A model generated the notes under the pieces. It was not told the DNA's origin. It saw nothing but the letters and a program-made list of their open reading frames with translations, and ran no database searches. This document shows positions 41,391 through 50,465 of a stretch of DNA of 64,000 nucleotides, piece by piece. The DNA lies in assembly GCF_016865485.1 (NCBI RefSeq), contig NZ_AP024452.1:3680501-3744500 (forward strand), in the 5' to 3' direction. A program made the translations under genes and the position numbers. Every line of letters begins with the position of its first letter. Positions within the stretch are counted from its first letter, which is position 1. The DNA comes from Luteitalea sp. TBR-22 (lineage in GTDB: Bacteria; Acidobacteriota; Vicinamibacteria; Vicinamibacterales; Vicinamibacteraceae).

Positions 41391-43703
41391 CTAGGCCGGC
41401 AGTTCCATGGTGAAGGCGGCGCCGTGCGGGGCACGATCCGACGCCTCGATGGTCCCGCCGTGCTCGACGATGATGCGGCGCACGATCGCGAGCCCGAGGC
41501 CGCTGTCGCGGCCCTTGGTCGAGTAGTACGGCAGGAACAGCTTGCTGCGGTCGGCCTCGCCGAGCCCGGGCCCGTCGTCGGCGACGACGAGGCGCGCGAG
41601 GCGGTGCGACTCGTCCCACGTGGTCTGCACGGTGATGGTGCCCGAGGCGGTGGCCGGCACGCCGCCGCCAGCCGAGGCCAGGGCCTCGACCGCGTTGTCC
41701 ACCAGGTTGATCACCACGCGCTTGAACTGCTCGGGGTCGACCCGGATGACCGGCATGGCGGGATCGTACTCCCGCTCGACGGTGAGGTGCGGAAGGCCGG
41801 TGTACAGCGCCAGCGCCTCGTCGAGCAGCCCGTGCAGGTCGGAGGGCACCGCCTTGGGCGCCGGCATGCGCGCAAACTGCGAGAACTCGTCGACCAGGCC
41901 CTTGAGCGACTCGACGGCGCCGATGATGTTGGTCGAGCACTCGTCGACCAGCTCGCGGGTCTGCGGCGGCGAGGCCGTGAAGTGGCGGCGGATGCGCTCG
42001 GCACTGAGCTGGATCGGCGTCAGCGGGTTCTTGATCTCGTGCGCCAGGCGACGCGCCACGTCGCGCCACGCCGAGACCCGCTGGGCGCGGATGAGCGGCG
42101 TCACGTCGTCGAGCACCAGCACGGTGCCTTCGGAGCTGCCCTCGTCGCGCAGGGGCGTCGCCGCCACGGCCAGGTGGAGGTCCCGGCCGTCGCGGACCAG
42201 CGCGATCTCGTGGCCGGCCGTGCCGCCGCGCGTGCGGGCCGCGGCCTGCGGGATGGTCAGCAGCGGCCGCAGGTCGGGGCGCGAGAAGACGTCCTCGAAC
42301 ATCTGGCCGACGGCGGTCTGGTCGAGGCCGAGCAGCCGCGCCGCGGCGCTGTTCATCGTGTTGATGCGACCGCGCGCGTCGAGCGAGATGACGCCGGTCG
42401 CGATGCGCTTGAGGATGGTCTCGATGTAGCGACTGCGCCCCTCGACCTCGCGGCTCTTGCGCTGCACCTCGGCGCGCGACTGTTCGAGCTCGCCGGCCAT
42501 CGTGTTGAAGGCCTCGACCAGCTGGCCGAACTCGTCGACCGTCTCCGGCTCGATGCGGTAGTCGAAGTTGCCCTGCCCGATCTCGCGCGCCCCGGCGGCC
42601 AGCAGGCCGATCGGTCGCGTGATGCGCTTGGCCGTGTACAGCCCCAGCCACGTCGCGCTCACCAGGATGAACAGCGTCATCATCAGGAAGAACGACAGGT
42701 ACACGCCCTCGATCGGTCGCCGCAGCACGCGCAGCTGCTGGTAGCCCTCGTAGGCCTCGACGATGCGGCGGCTGTGTTGCGCGAGACTGCCCGAGAGGTG
42801 CTCGCTGACGATGACCACGCCGACCGGCGCCATCGCGTCGGGTGGCCGGACGAGCGCTGCCGAGCGCACGAGTTCTCCGCCGCTGCCGAGCGGCTCGATG
42901 ACGCGCGTGTCGGGACTGCCGGCGGCGACCCGCGCCGCCAGGCGATCGGCCGAGGCGCGCGGCACGTCGCGCGGCACGGTCGGCGCCGAGACGTCGAAGA
43001 GCGGCGTCACCTCCAGGGGGTCGGTCTCGGGGACGATCCGGTAGACCTCGACGAGGGTGGACCGTCCCGAGGCGACTTCCGGCGAGACGCGGGCGCGGAT
43101 GGTGGCCACGTCGCCGCGCTCGATGCCGGCCGACGACAGCAGGCGGGCCAGGCGCACGGCCTGCCGGCTGGTCTGCACCTGCGTGTCCTGGTAGTAGTCG
43201 CTGGCGATCTCGCGCGCCGCCGCCAGCACGTCGTCGATGGGCGGGGCGAACCAGCGGCTGGCGCTGTTGCGAATCAGCTCGCTGCCGACGATGAGCACCA
43301 GCACGGCGGGCACGAGGGCCAACCCCAGCATCGCGGCCACCAGCTTGGCGCGGAACCGCGCGAACGGCAGGGCCCGGCGACGCTCGACGAGCAGCTTGAT
43401 GACGTTGCGCGCCAGCACGAAGGCCAGCGCGCCGAGCATCGTCAGGTCCACCGCGACCAGCGCGTAGAGCACGACCTCGCTGAGCAGCGCCGGCGACAGC
43501 CCCGTCGACCGGTCGGCGAGGGTGACCAGCGCCACCAGCGCCGCCACCAGCAGGCCGATGGCCAGCAGGACGAAGATCGGGTTGTCGCGGAGCGGCCGCT
43601 GCGGCGGCGACGGCGGGGTGGGCGTGCGGGCGACGGGCGGCGCCTGCGGCGCCGGCAGCGCCTTGGGCGCGACGGACGTCTCGGTCAGGTTGAAGATGGC
43701 CAC
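41391..43703 (-). CDS. NtrY-like membrane sensor histidine kinase
   Basis: A 770-residue kinase. It has a Pro-rich cytoplasmic start, three N-terminal membrane helices (about 43-160), a periplasmic sensor (about 160-330), a further helix, HAMP (TAKRITRPIGLLAAG), PAS (ILKRIATGVISLDARGRINT), and the kinase core: H-box LAHEIKNPLTPIQLS near residue 553, N-box INLVDNAVEAL, G1 VADDGPGL, and F/G2 LPYYSTKGRDSGLGLAIV. This is the NtrY architecture. It lies between the DUF4390 gene and its response regulator. Confidence 0.93.
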   Translation of the reverse strand: MAIFNLTETSVAPKALPAPQAPPVARTPTPPSPPQRPLRDNPIFVLLAIGLLVAALVALVTLADRSTGLSPALLSEVVLYALVAVDLTMLGALAFVLARNVIKLLVERRRALPFARFRAKLVAAMLGLALVPAVLVLIVGSELIRNSASRWFAPPIDDVLAAAREIASDYYQDTQVQTSRQAVRLARLLSSAGIERGDVATIRARVSPEVASGRSTLVEVYRIVPETDPLEVTPLFDVSAPTVPRDVPRASADRLAARVAAGSPDTRVIEPLGSGGELVRSAALVRPPDAMAPVGVVIVSEHLSGSLAQHSRRIVEAYEGYQQLRVLRRPIEGVYLSFFLMMTLFILVSATWLGLYTAKRITRPIGLLAAGAREIGQGNFDYRIEPETVDEFGQLVEAFNTMAGELEQSRAEVQRKSREVEGRSRYIETILKRIATGVISLDARGRINTMNSAAARLLGLDQTAVGQMFEDVFSRPDLRPLLTIPQAAARTRGGTAGHEIALVRDGRDLHLAVAATPLRDEGSSEGTVLVLDDVTPLIRAQRVSAWRDVARRLAHEIKNPLTPIQLSAERIRRHFTASPPQTRELVDECSTNIIGAVESLKGLVDEFSQFARMPAPKAVPSDLHGLLDEALALYTGLPHLTVEREYDPAMPVIRVDPEQFKRVVINLVDNAVEALASAGGGVPATASGTITVQTTWDESHRLARLVVADDGPGLGEADRSKLFLPYYSTKGRDSGLGLAIVRRIIVEHGGTIEASDRAPHGAAFTMELPA

Positions 43704-43704
43704 G

Positions 43705-44238
43705 TCACGGGCGGAAGCGGAAGCTCGCGCTGCCGAGCACGGCGCCAGGCGTCCACGGCCACGCCCAGCCGAGCAGGCGCGGACGCGTCTGCGCCTTCAC
43801 GCTCACGTGATACTCGCCGCCCTGCTCGAGGCGGTGCGAGGACAGGCGCCGCCCGTGGAAGTGCGTGAGCCACTCGACGGCCCTGGCCTCGTCGTCGGTC
43901 GTGCGGACCTCCTCGACGCGGCCGTCCTCGATGAACGTGATCTGGTAGCGACGCGTCAGGTTGTCGAAGCGGACGACGGCCGACAGGCGCATGTACGCCA
44001 GGGTGCGGTCGAACCACCAGCGCGAGGGCTGCTGCAGCACCACGTCGTAGGCGAAGGTGGTGGGCAGCCCGCTCTGGATGGCCGCCCGCACCGCGTCCGA
44101 CACCGCGTCGGTCACCTGGAAGCTGACCCGCACTTCCCCGTCCTGCAGGGCCGTCTGCACGCGCACGGCCGTGTCGGCCCTGGCCGTGGAGGCCAGGCCC
44201 AGCACACAGGCCAGCAGCAGCATCAGTCGCAGCCGCAT
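43705..44238 (-). CDS. DUF4390 exported protein
   Basis: A 177-residue exported protein of the DUF4390 type. The signal peptide is MRLRLMLLLACVLGLASTARA. The mature part contains VSFQVTDAVSDAVRAAIQSG, TFAYDVVLQQPSRWWFDRTL, and RYQITFIEDGRVEEV, with a conserved tail ending SASFRFRP. DUF4390 genes next to ntrY-ntrX are known to me from betaproteobacteria, so it may be a periplasmic partner of the sensor. The start ATG 44238 follows AAGGATTGAC. Confidence 0.85.
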   Translation of the reverse strand: MRLRLMLLLACVLGLASTARADTAVRVQTALQDGEVRVSFQVTDAVSDAVRAAIQSGLPTTFAYDVVLQQPSRWWFDRTLAYMRLSAVVRFDNLTRRYQITFIEDGRVEEVRTTDDEARAVEWLTHFHGRRLSSHRLEQGGEYHVSVKAQTRPRLLGWAWPWTPGAVLGSASFRFRP

Positions 44239-44240
44239 CG

Positions 44241-44699
44241 TCAATCCTTCGACTTGATCAGGTCCTCGAGCTCGGTCATGAACTCGCCGATGTCGCGGAA
44301 GTGCCGGTAGACGGACGCGAAGCGGACGTAGGCCACCTTGTCCAGCTGCCGGAGTTCCTGCATGACGTGCTGACCGATCTCGGTGGTGCTGATCTCCTTG
44401 TCCGGGCGCTCCTGCAGCGTCGCCTCCACGCGGTCGGCGACGGCCTCGAGCGCATTGACACGGACCGGCCGCTTCTCGCAGGCCTTGAGCAGCCCGGCGA
44501 TCAGCTTCTGCCGATCGAATCGTTCCCGCCGGCCGTCCTTCTTGACGACCATGTACGGGATCTCGTCCACCCGTTCGTACGACGTGAACCGCCGGCCGCA
44601 CTCCAGGCATTCCCGCCGGCGGCGGATGACCTCGCCCTCACGGCTCTCGCGCGAATCTACCACCTTGTCGTGCAGGTGGCCGCAATACGGACATTTCAT
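44241..44699 (-). CDS. nrdR: Transcriptional repressor NrdR
   Basis: Zinc- and nucleotide-binding repressor of ribonucleotide reductase genes. The 152-residue length is exact for the family. The zinc ribbon uses Cys 3, 6, 31 and 34 ([38 protein letters not shown]). The ATP cone (about 49-139) includes [20 protein letters not shown] and [12 protein letters not shown]. It overlaps the upstream flippase-like gene (ATGA). No nrd gene is in the window. Confidence 0.96.
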   Translation of the reverse strand: MKCPYCGHLHDKVVDSRESREGEVIRRRRECLECGRRFTSYERVDEIPYMVVKKDGRRERFDRQKLIAGLLKACEKRPVRVNALEAVADRVEATLQERPDKEISTTEIGQHVMQELRQLDKVAYVRFASVYRHFRDIGEFMTELEDLIKSKD

Positions 44700-45751
44700 C
44701 CGGCCTGGCTCCCCTCGGCGAGCGGCGCCGCCCCTGGGGGCAGGCCGGTGCGGGTGATGTCCTCGATCCGCCGCAGCGTCAGGCCCTCGCGGGCCACGAA
44801 GTAGAGCGTCAGCAGCGAGACCGGGATGAACGACAGCGCGTGCAGGGCGACGGCGTAGGCGACGGCGCGGTCGTTGTCGGCCGCGTAGAGCGAGGTCAGG
44901 GCGAGCCGCACCGATTCGTGGAAGGCGCCCACCCCGCCCGGCGTGGGCACGGAGACGCCGACCGCCATGAACATCAGCACGGTGAAGGTGCCGGGAAAGG
45001 GGAAGTCGAGCTCGAAGGCGCCGGCCATGGCCCAGGTGGTCAGGGCGATGGACAGCCAGACCCCCAGCGAATGGACCAGCGCGAGCGCAAGGGCCTGCGG
45101 GGAGCGCAGCACGCTGAAACCGCGACCGAAGGCACTCACCCCCTTGACCGCCAGCTGACTGGCGCGGGCCGGCAGTCGCCGGGTGAGGCGCTCGGTGATC
45201 AGGCCGACCCGCTCGGCATGGCCGGCGAACACGAACGCCACACCCAGGCCGCCGAGCGCCGCGAGGGCGGCCATCAGGCCGCCGAACTGAACTGCATGGA
45301 GCATTTTGCCGTCATTGACAGCAAAGGCCGGGTCCAGCAGCGCCACCGACAGGGCGAACAGCACCAGCAGCGTGATCATGTCGAGCGCACGCTCGAGCAC
45401 GATGGTGGCAAAGGTCGCCGTCGGGTCCAGGTCGACCTTCCGGGCGAGCAGGTACGGACGGATGACCTCGCCGACTCGCCCGGGCAACATCGCGTTGGCG
45501 CCGAACCCGATGATGGTGGCGCGCAGGGCGGGAGCGAAGGGCACGTGACCGGTCGGCTGCAACAGGTACTGCCAGCGGATCGTGCGGAAGACGAAGGTGG
45601 CCACCGAGGCCAGCATCGCGAGCACCACCCCACCGGGATGGGCACGCGTCAACTCCCGCCCGACGGCCGTCAGGTCGGCCTGCCGCAGGAAGAGCGCGAG
45701 GAGCGCCACGGTGACGAGCAGGATGAGTACGTGCTTGAGGTAGCCCGTCAT
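44696..45751 (-). CDS. Lysylphosphatidylglycerol synthase TM-like (AglD/UPF0104) membrane protein
   Basis: A 351-residue integral membrane protein with about eight helices. The family signature lies in [37 protein letters not shown], and the C-terminal [16 protein letters not shown]. Members include flippase domains of MprF and proteins involved in lipid-linked glycan metabolism. No aminoacyl-transfer domain is fused. It diverges from the DUF4097-like gene and ends within nrdR. Confidence 0.85.
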   Translation of the reverse strand: MTGYLKHVLILLVTVALLALFLRQADLTAVGRELTRAHPGGVVLAMLASVATFVFRTIRWQYLLQPTGHVPFAPALRATIIGFGANAMLPGRVGEVIRPYLLARKVDLDPTATFATIVLERALDMITLLVLFALSVALLDPAFAVNDGKMLHAVQFGGLMAALAALGGLGVAFVFAGHAERVGLITERLTRRLPARASQLAVKGVSAFGRGFSVLRSPQALALALVHSLGVWLSIALTTWAMAGAFELDFPFPGTFTVLMFMAVGVSVPTPGGVGAFHESVRLALTSLYAADNDRAVAYAVALHALSFIPVSLLTLYFVAREGLTLRRIEDITRTGLPPGAAPLAEGSQAG

Positions 45752-45779
45752 GCGCCGTTGGGCTGTTCGGGCGGGACTG

Positions 45780-45786
45780 TACTATA
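45780..45786. promoter_or_regulatory. Overlapping divergent -10 elements
   Basis: TACTATA reads as TACTAT on the plus strand (45780-45785) and TATAGT on the minus strand (45786-45781). It lies in the 53-base gap between two divergent genes and would give leaders of about 13 bases (plus) and 23 bases (minus). Confidence 0.5.
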
Positions 45787-45804
45787 GGTTGGGTTTCCGA
45801 GGCT

Positions 45805-46911
45805 ATGGGAAAGCGCGAACTGCTACTGGTGGTGGTCTTTGTCCTCCTGGGTGTGGGCGTGTACCAGGTCACGGCTCCGGCCGCCCCGGCCGATGCGCCC
45901 GGCTTCTCACTCGGGCGGCTGATGGACATGGCGAAGGCCCAGTTCCACGGCCCGCAGGCCAGGCGGACGGTGGCCCGGACGGCGACCCTCGTGCCGGGCG
46001 CCGAGGTCGCCGTTCTCGACCTGACCGGCGTGCCGGGCCCCGTGGTGGTCGAGGGCACCGACCGTCCCGACATCCTGGTGCGCCTCGACGCGACCCTGGG
46101 GGGCCTGGACGCCGAGGACCTCGACAAGCAGGAGAAGGCCCTCACCATCGCCCTCGAGAGCGCGGGCCCCGAGGCGCGGGTGCGGTTCGGGCACGACGTG
46201 CGGGGCCGCCGCCTGCGGCTCGAACTGCGGATCGACGTGCCGAGGCGCCTGAAGGTGCGCCTCGGCGACACCCGGATGTCGGCCGAAGTGCGGGGGGTGG
46301 CCGGCCTCGATCTCAAGGACTACGCCGGCGATCTCCGGGTGGAGGGCCTCACCGGGCCGGTCACCGGCCGGTACGAGAGCGGGCGAGCCGAATTCGGCGA
46401 TGGGACGGTCCTGCAGTTGAAGACCGAGAGCGGCCGCGTTCGCCTCGAGCGGCCCGCGTCGGTGACGCTGGACTCCGAGCGCACGGGCATCGACATCATC
46501 GATGCGGCCGGGCCGATCACCATCAAGGAAGACTACGCGCGGATGGACATCCGCGGCACGGGCGGCCCGGTGCGCATCACCGGCGACGGCGGCACCATCG
46601 CGCTGCGTCAGCTGGCGCACGCCCTGGCGATCGACGCGACGCGGCTGACCGTGGACGCCGAGATCGACACTCCTGTCCCGGTCACGATCGCCGTCAAGGA
46701 CGACGACGTGGACGTGACGCTGCCGCGGACGGGCGGGGTGAACCTGGAGGTCGCGGTCACCGACGGCGACCTGCGGGTGCCCGACGGCCTGACGCCGACG
46801 GTTGCCGGGACGAAGCAGTCGGTGACGACCGCCGTCAATGGCGGCGGGCCGCTGGTGAAGCTCACCCTCGAGCGCGGCACGATGCGGGTGCGCGGCCGCT
46901 CGGGCACGTAG
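45805..46911 (+). CDS. DUF4097-like beta-repeat protein with N-terminal membrane anchor
   Basis: A 368-residue protein with an N-terminal hydrophobic segment (ELLLVVVFVLLGVGVYQVTA) that anchors or exports it. From about residue 55 it consists of repeated beta-strand units of the type seen in DUF4097 putative adhesin/beta-solenoid proteins (VEGTDRPDILVRLDATLG; DLRVEGLTGPVTGRYESGRA; VTLDSERTGIDIIDAAGPIT). It is probably exported to the envelope; the function is unknown. It converges on the TonB receptor gene. Confidence 0.7.
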   Translation: MGKRELLLVVVFVLLGVGVYQVTAPAAPADAPGFSLGRLMDMAKAQFHGPQARRTVARTATLVPGAEVAVLDLTGVPGPVVVEGTDRPDILVRLDATLGGLDAEDLDKQEKALTIALESAGPEARVRFGHDVRGRRLRLELRIDVPRRLKVRLGDTRMSAEVRGVAGLDLKDYAGDLRVEGLTGPVTGRYESGRAEFGDGTVLQLKTESGRVRLERPASVTLDSERTGIDIIDAAGPITIKEDYARMDIRGTGGPVRITGDGGTIALRQLAHALAIDATRLTVDAEIDTPVPVTIAVKDDDVDVTLPRTGGVNLEVAVTDGDLRVPDGLTPTVAGTKQSVTTAVNGGGPLVKLTLERGTMRVRGRSGT

Positions 46912-46912
46912 C

Positions 46913-47046
46913 GGCAATTTGAGACTCGAAATTTGAAATGGCAGGCGGCGCGGCCTTCGGCCTGCGCACGCTTGGGGCATCCCGGGGGGCGACGCGGCGA
47001 GAGCCGCGCGCCCCCTTGAATTTCACATGTCCAATTTCAAATTGCC
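46913..47046. terminator. Bidirectional terminator bracketed by inverted AATTTGA repeats
   Basis: GGCAATTTGA (46913-46922) and its exact complement TCAAATTGCC (47037-47046) bracket two GC hairpins. The stronger one, 46985-47015, pairs GGGGGCG-AC-GCGGC with GCCGC-G-CGCCCCC and is followed by TTGAATTT. Additional AATTTGAAAT units flank both. The block separates the convergent DUF4097-like gene and TonB receptor. Confidence 0.7.
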
Positions 47047-47055
47047 CGAGTCACC

Positions 47056-50000
47056 TCAGAAGCTGTAGCGCGCGCTCATGAGGGCCGAGCGGTTGCCCCA
47101 GTTGTTCGTGTTGGTGCCGAACGCCGGGTTGCTCATGCTGTTGACCGGGACGCCGTAGTTGTCCTGGTTGAACGCGTTGTAGAGGTCGAGGCGCACGAAG
47201 ACGCTGTGCGACGACCACAGCCGGAACCGACGGCCGACGCTCACGTCCCAGTTGAACCAGGCCGGCGCACGCAGGGTGTTGCGACCGAGGTTGCCGTTGC
47301 CGAGGCTGTTGGCCAGCGGCAGGCCATTGGTGCCGTTGGGCACCAGGAACATGCCCGACGTCGTGAAGGTGCGGAGGTTGCCCGTGTCCGGGTCGGGCGT
47401 CAGCGTGCCCGACGGATCGAAGTTGGGACGGTCGCCGCCCGCGCCGTTGCCGTTGGTATCCACGCCCGTGAGGATCGTGAACGGCTGGCCGGACTGCCCG
47501 ACGTAGGCGCCGGCCAACTGCCAGCCACCGGTCAACTGGCGGACGAACGCGTTGCCGACGGCCGGCGTCTCGTAGAGCCAGGTGGCCACGATGCGGTGCG
47601 TGCGGTCGAAGGCCGACAGGCTCCATTCGGCATCGATGTCGTTGAAGTCCTGCGGGATCTGCGGCGAACCGGCGGTGATCGCGGCGACGCCGAGCGACTC
47701 GTCGTTGTTGCTCATGTTCCGGCTGAACGTGTAGTTGGCGCGGAACTGCAGGCCACGGGTCAGCCGACGGTTGAAGCTCACGTAGGCCGAGTGGTAGTTG
47801 CCCTCCGCCGTCGTCGCGATGAGCACGCGGGGGCCGTACTGCGGGAACACGCGGCGCGCCTGCGTGCTCGGGATGGCAGCCGCGTTGAGCGTCTGCCGCA
47901 CGAGCGCCGCCTGGGCATCGGTGAGCACGCCGGGGTTGGCCTGCAGCTGGTTGATGCCGTTGCGGCTCAGGCTGCCGTTGTAGCCGAACTCCAGGCTCGT
48001 GGATCCGTTGAACTCGCGCGCGAACGACAGCGACCAGTAGTTGCTGCGCGGGTACTGCGCATCCACCGGCGTGTTCACGTAGGTGGCCAGCGGGTTGAAC
48101 ACCGCGCTGCCGCCCACCGGCAGCAGGTTCGGGTAGGCGTCGAACACCTGGTCGACGCGCGGCACCACGACGCGCGGGTAGTTGGACGCGTTGACCGTCA
48201 GGATGTTGTAGAACAGCACGTCGTAGCCGATGCCGTAGCCGCCGCGCACGACGCTCTGGCCCTCACCCCCGACCAGCGACTTCAGGAAGCCGCCCTGCGG
48301 CGTCGGCGACCAGGCGAACCCGACGCGGGGCGCCCAGTTGTTGTTGTCGCGCTGCACCGGCCCCGGCACCAGCGCGTTGAGCGACTCCTGGTCCTCGGCG
48401 CCGAAGAAGCCGAGCGGCACCGAGCTGTTCTCGTAGCGCAGGCCGAGATTGAGCGTGAGGTTCGGGGTGATCCTGAAGTCGTCCTGCGCGAAGAAGAACA
48501 ACTGCGTCTGGCGGGCGTCGAAGCTCGCCGTCTGCTGCGCCTGCTGGAAGAAGAACGCGAAGTTGTTCACGTAGTCCTGCAGGTTGTTGAACGAGTAGGT
48601 GCCCTTGGAGTCGAAGGCCGCCTGGTTGTCCAGCTGCAGGTAGCGGATGTCGGCGCCGAACTTCAGCGAGTGCCGGCCGCGCTGGGCCGAGAACACGTCC
48701 TGGAACTGGAACGAGTTCTGGATGCGGCCCTGCGGGAAGTTGGCCAGCCCGCCGATCGTGAAGAAGCCGGTGATCGTCGTGGTCGGCGTGACCGGGTCGG
48801 CCTCGGGGAACGACAGGTCGCGGCGGATGTAGGAGAACCGCGCCTCGTTCAGCGTCGTCGGGTTGATCACCCGCGTGTGGCTCAGCGCCAGGTTGCTGTC
48901 CTTGGTGACCGACTCGGCGGCGAAGCGGCTGCCGAACTGCAGGTTGCTCGTCGAGTTCTGCGTCGTCGGACGGTCAGAGATGAAGCGCCCCGTCAGCGTG
49001 TCGTTCTGCGTCATCGTCCAGTCCACGCGACCGATGGTGTTGTACGCGTCGCGATTCTGCTGGATGGGCAGGTTCACCTGACCGATCTCCACCGGCACGC
49101 CATTGACCGACGTCGTGCGGACGTTGGTGAAGACCGGGTTCCCCGCATAGACCTCCTGCAGGAAGCTCATGCCGTTGAGCGCGGCCGCGCGGCTCGCGGC
49201 GCTCTGGCCGGCGCGCAGCGGCACGCCCTGCAGCGTGGCGTAGCCGGCCGGCGTCGGGATGTTGGCCGTGGTGCCCGGACCGCCGTCCTCGCGCCGGATG
49301 TCGGCCTGGAACAGGCCGAAGAAGAACAACTTGTTGCGCGCGATGGGGCCGCCGATGCCGCCGCCCACCTGGTGGCGGGTGAAGCCCGCGGGGTCCTCGA
49401 ACCCGGTGCGCTTCTCGACGTTGCTGCGCGCGTTGTACTTGCTGTTGGCGTAGTAGTCGAACACGTCGCCGCGGAAGGCGTTGGTGCCCGAGCGGGTGAT
49501 CGCGTTGAACTGCGCCCCCGAGCTCCGTCCGTACTCGACGTTGTAGGGGTTGGTCTGGACCGCGATCTCCTGCACCGCCTCGGGCGGGACCGGCGTGGTG
49601 GCGATCGTCACGCTCGCGTCGTTGTTGTCCGACCCGTCGATCATGAAGTTGTTGTTGCGGGTGCGCTGCCCGTTGGCCGAGATCCCCTCGGCGCCGGGGC
49701 CCGACACGACATTGGGCGACAGGAGCGCGACTCGCGTGATGTCGCGGGTCGGCGAGATCGGCAACTCGACCACCTGCCGCGACGTCATGGTCATGCCGAC
49801 GGTCGCGTTGGTCCGGTTGAGGGTCACACCGGCCGTGTCCGAGGTGACCTGGACGGCCTCCTGGAGCCCGCCGACGGCGAGCGACGGGTTGAGGGTGACC
49901 TCCTGGCCGGAAGCGACCTGGATGCCGTCGACCTGGTAGGTCTTGAAGCCCTGGAGTTCCGCCCGGACCTGGTAGACGCCAGGCTCGAGCGCCGGCGCCC

Positions 50001-50211
50001 GGTAGACACCCGAATCGGACGTGACCGCCGTACGGACCGCCCCCGTCGCCTGGTTGGTGACCGTCACCACCACACCGGGGAGCACCCCGCCGCTGCTGTC
50101 GGTGGCCGTCCCCGAAATGATTCCGCGTGTCAATTGCGCCCATGCGGGCAAGGCACACGCGAGCATCGCCAGGCACACCAGTGCCAGGCGTCCAGCACGC
50201 ATTCTCGACAT
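47056..50211 (-). CDS. TonB-dependent receptor with carboxypeptidase-regulatory-like domain (Oar-like)
   Basis: Outer-membrane receptor of 1051 residues from ATG 50211, which has AGGAGG five bases upstream. It has a signal peptide (ending AWAQ, about residue 26), then a CarboxypepD_reg domain (ISGTATDSSGGVLPGVVVTV...GVYQVRAELQGFKTY, about 30-105), a plug region (SPNVVSGPGAEGISANGQRT, FMIDGSDNNDASV), and a long beta-barrel rich in alternating strands, ending in ARYSF with the terminal aromatic. This architecture is expanded in acidobacteria and is presumed to import carbohydrate or peptide ligands; the substrate cannot be read. The upstream leader is strongly structured. Confidence 0.93.
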   Translation of the reverse strand: MSRMRAGRLALVCLAMLACALPAWAQLTRGIISGTATDSSGGVLPGVVVTVTNQATGAVRTAVTSDSGVYRAPALEPGVYQVRAELQGFKTYQVDGIQVASGQEVTLNPSLAVGGLQEAVQVTSDTAGVTLNRTNATVGMTMTSRQVVELPISPTRDITRVALLSPNVVSGPGAEGISANGQRTRNNNFMIDGSDNNDASVTIATTPVPPEAVQEIAVQTNPYNVEYGRSSGAQFNAITRSGTNAFRGDVFDYYANSKYNARSNVEKRTGFEDPAGFTRHQVGGGIGGPIARNKLFFFGLFQADIRREDGGPGTTANIPTPAGYATLQGVPLRAGQSAASRAAALNGMSFLQEVYAGNPVFTNVRTTSVNGVPVEIGQVNLPIQQNRDAYNTIGRVDWTMTQNDTLTGRFISDRPTTQNSTSNLQFGSRFAAESVTKDSNLALSHTRVINPTTLNEARFSYIRRDLSFPEADPVTPTTTITGFFTIGGLANFPQGRIQNSFQFQDVFSAQRGRHSLKFGADIRYLQLDNQAAFDSKGTYSFNNLQDYVNNFAFFFQQAQQTASFDARQTQLFFFAQDDFRITPNLTLNLGLRYENSSVPLGFFGAEDQESLNALVPGPVQRDNNNWAPRVGFAWSPTPQGGFLKSLVGGEGQSVVRGGYGIGYDVLFYNILTVNASNYPRVVVPRVDQVFDAYPNLLPVGGSAVFNPLATYVNTPVDAQYPRSNYWSLSFAREFNGSTSLEFGYNGSLSRNGINQLQANPGVLTDAQAALVRQTLNAAAIPSTQARRVFPQYGPRVLIATTAEGNYHSAYVSFNRRLTRGLQFRANYTFSRNMSNNDESLGVAAITAGSPQIPQDFNDIDAEWSLSAFDRTHRIVATWLYETPAVGNAFVRQLTGGWQLAGAYVGQSGQPFTILTGVDTNGNGAGGDRPNFDPSGTLTPDPDTGNLRTFTTSGMFLVPNGTNGLPLANSLGNGNLGRNTLRAPAWFNWDVSVGRRFRLWSSHSVFVRLDLYNAFNQDNYGVPVNSMSNPAFGTNTNNWGNRSALMSARYSF

Positions 50212-50270
50212 CGAGCCTCCTGAAAAGCGGGGCGCCGCCCCGCAAATGCACGCCGCCGGGAGGCGGCACA

Positions 50271-50298
50271 GAGATGTCGGCATCCACCCCGACATCTC
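50271..50298 (-). promoter_or_regulatory. 10-bp perfect inverted repeat upstream of the TonB receptor
   Basis: GAGATGTCGG (50271-50280) and CCGACATCTC (50289-50298) form a perfect palindrome with an 8-base spacer, 60-88 bases upstream of the receptor ATG. Minus-strand CATAAAT just upstream of it (near 50300) could be a -10. It may be an operator or a leader hairpin; two further GC-rich hairpins lie between it and the start codon. Confidence 0.55.
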
Positions 50299-50417
50299 AT
50301 TTATGACTCCACTGGCGATGCCCGGGATCTGATGATTTCGTGATGATTGGGGGGACCGACGCCCGGCGGGCGCACGCGGGGGCGGCGGGACCGCCGATCG
50401 CTGCCCCGGAATCGCGC

Positions 50418-50423
50418 TATCCT
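50418..50423 (+). promoter_or_regulatory. Possible -10 box of purC
   Basis: TATCCT occurs 42 bases before the purC GTG in a GC-rich gap. The match is only moderate and no -35 box was recognised. Confidence 0.35.
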
Positions 50424-50465
50424 AGGTCCGCCTCTGCCGCTCCCCGGCGCTTTCCCCCTGCTCGC

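Noticed and set aside
47206-50223. 1005-codon open frame antisense to the TonB receptor
   Set aside because: A high-GC shadow frame: His/Arg/Asp/Val-rich with no domain or signal peptide, while the opposite strand has a complete receptor with good start signals.
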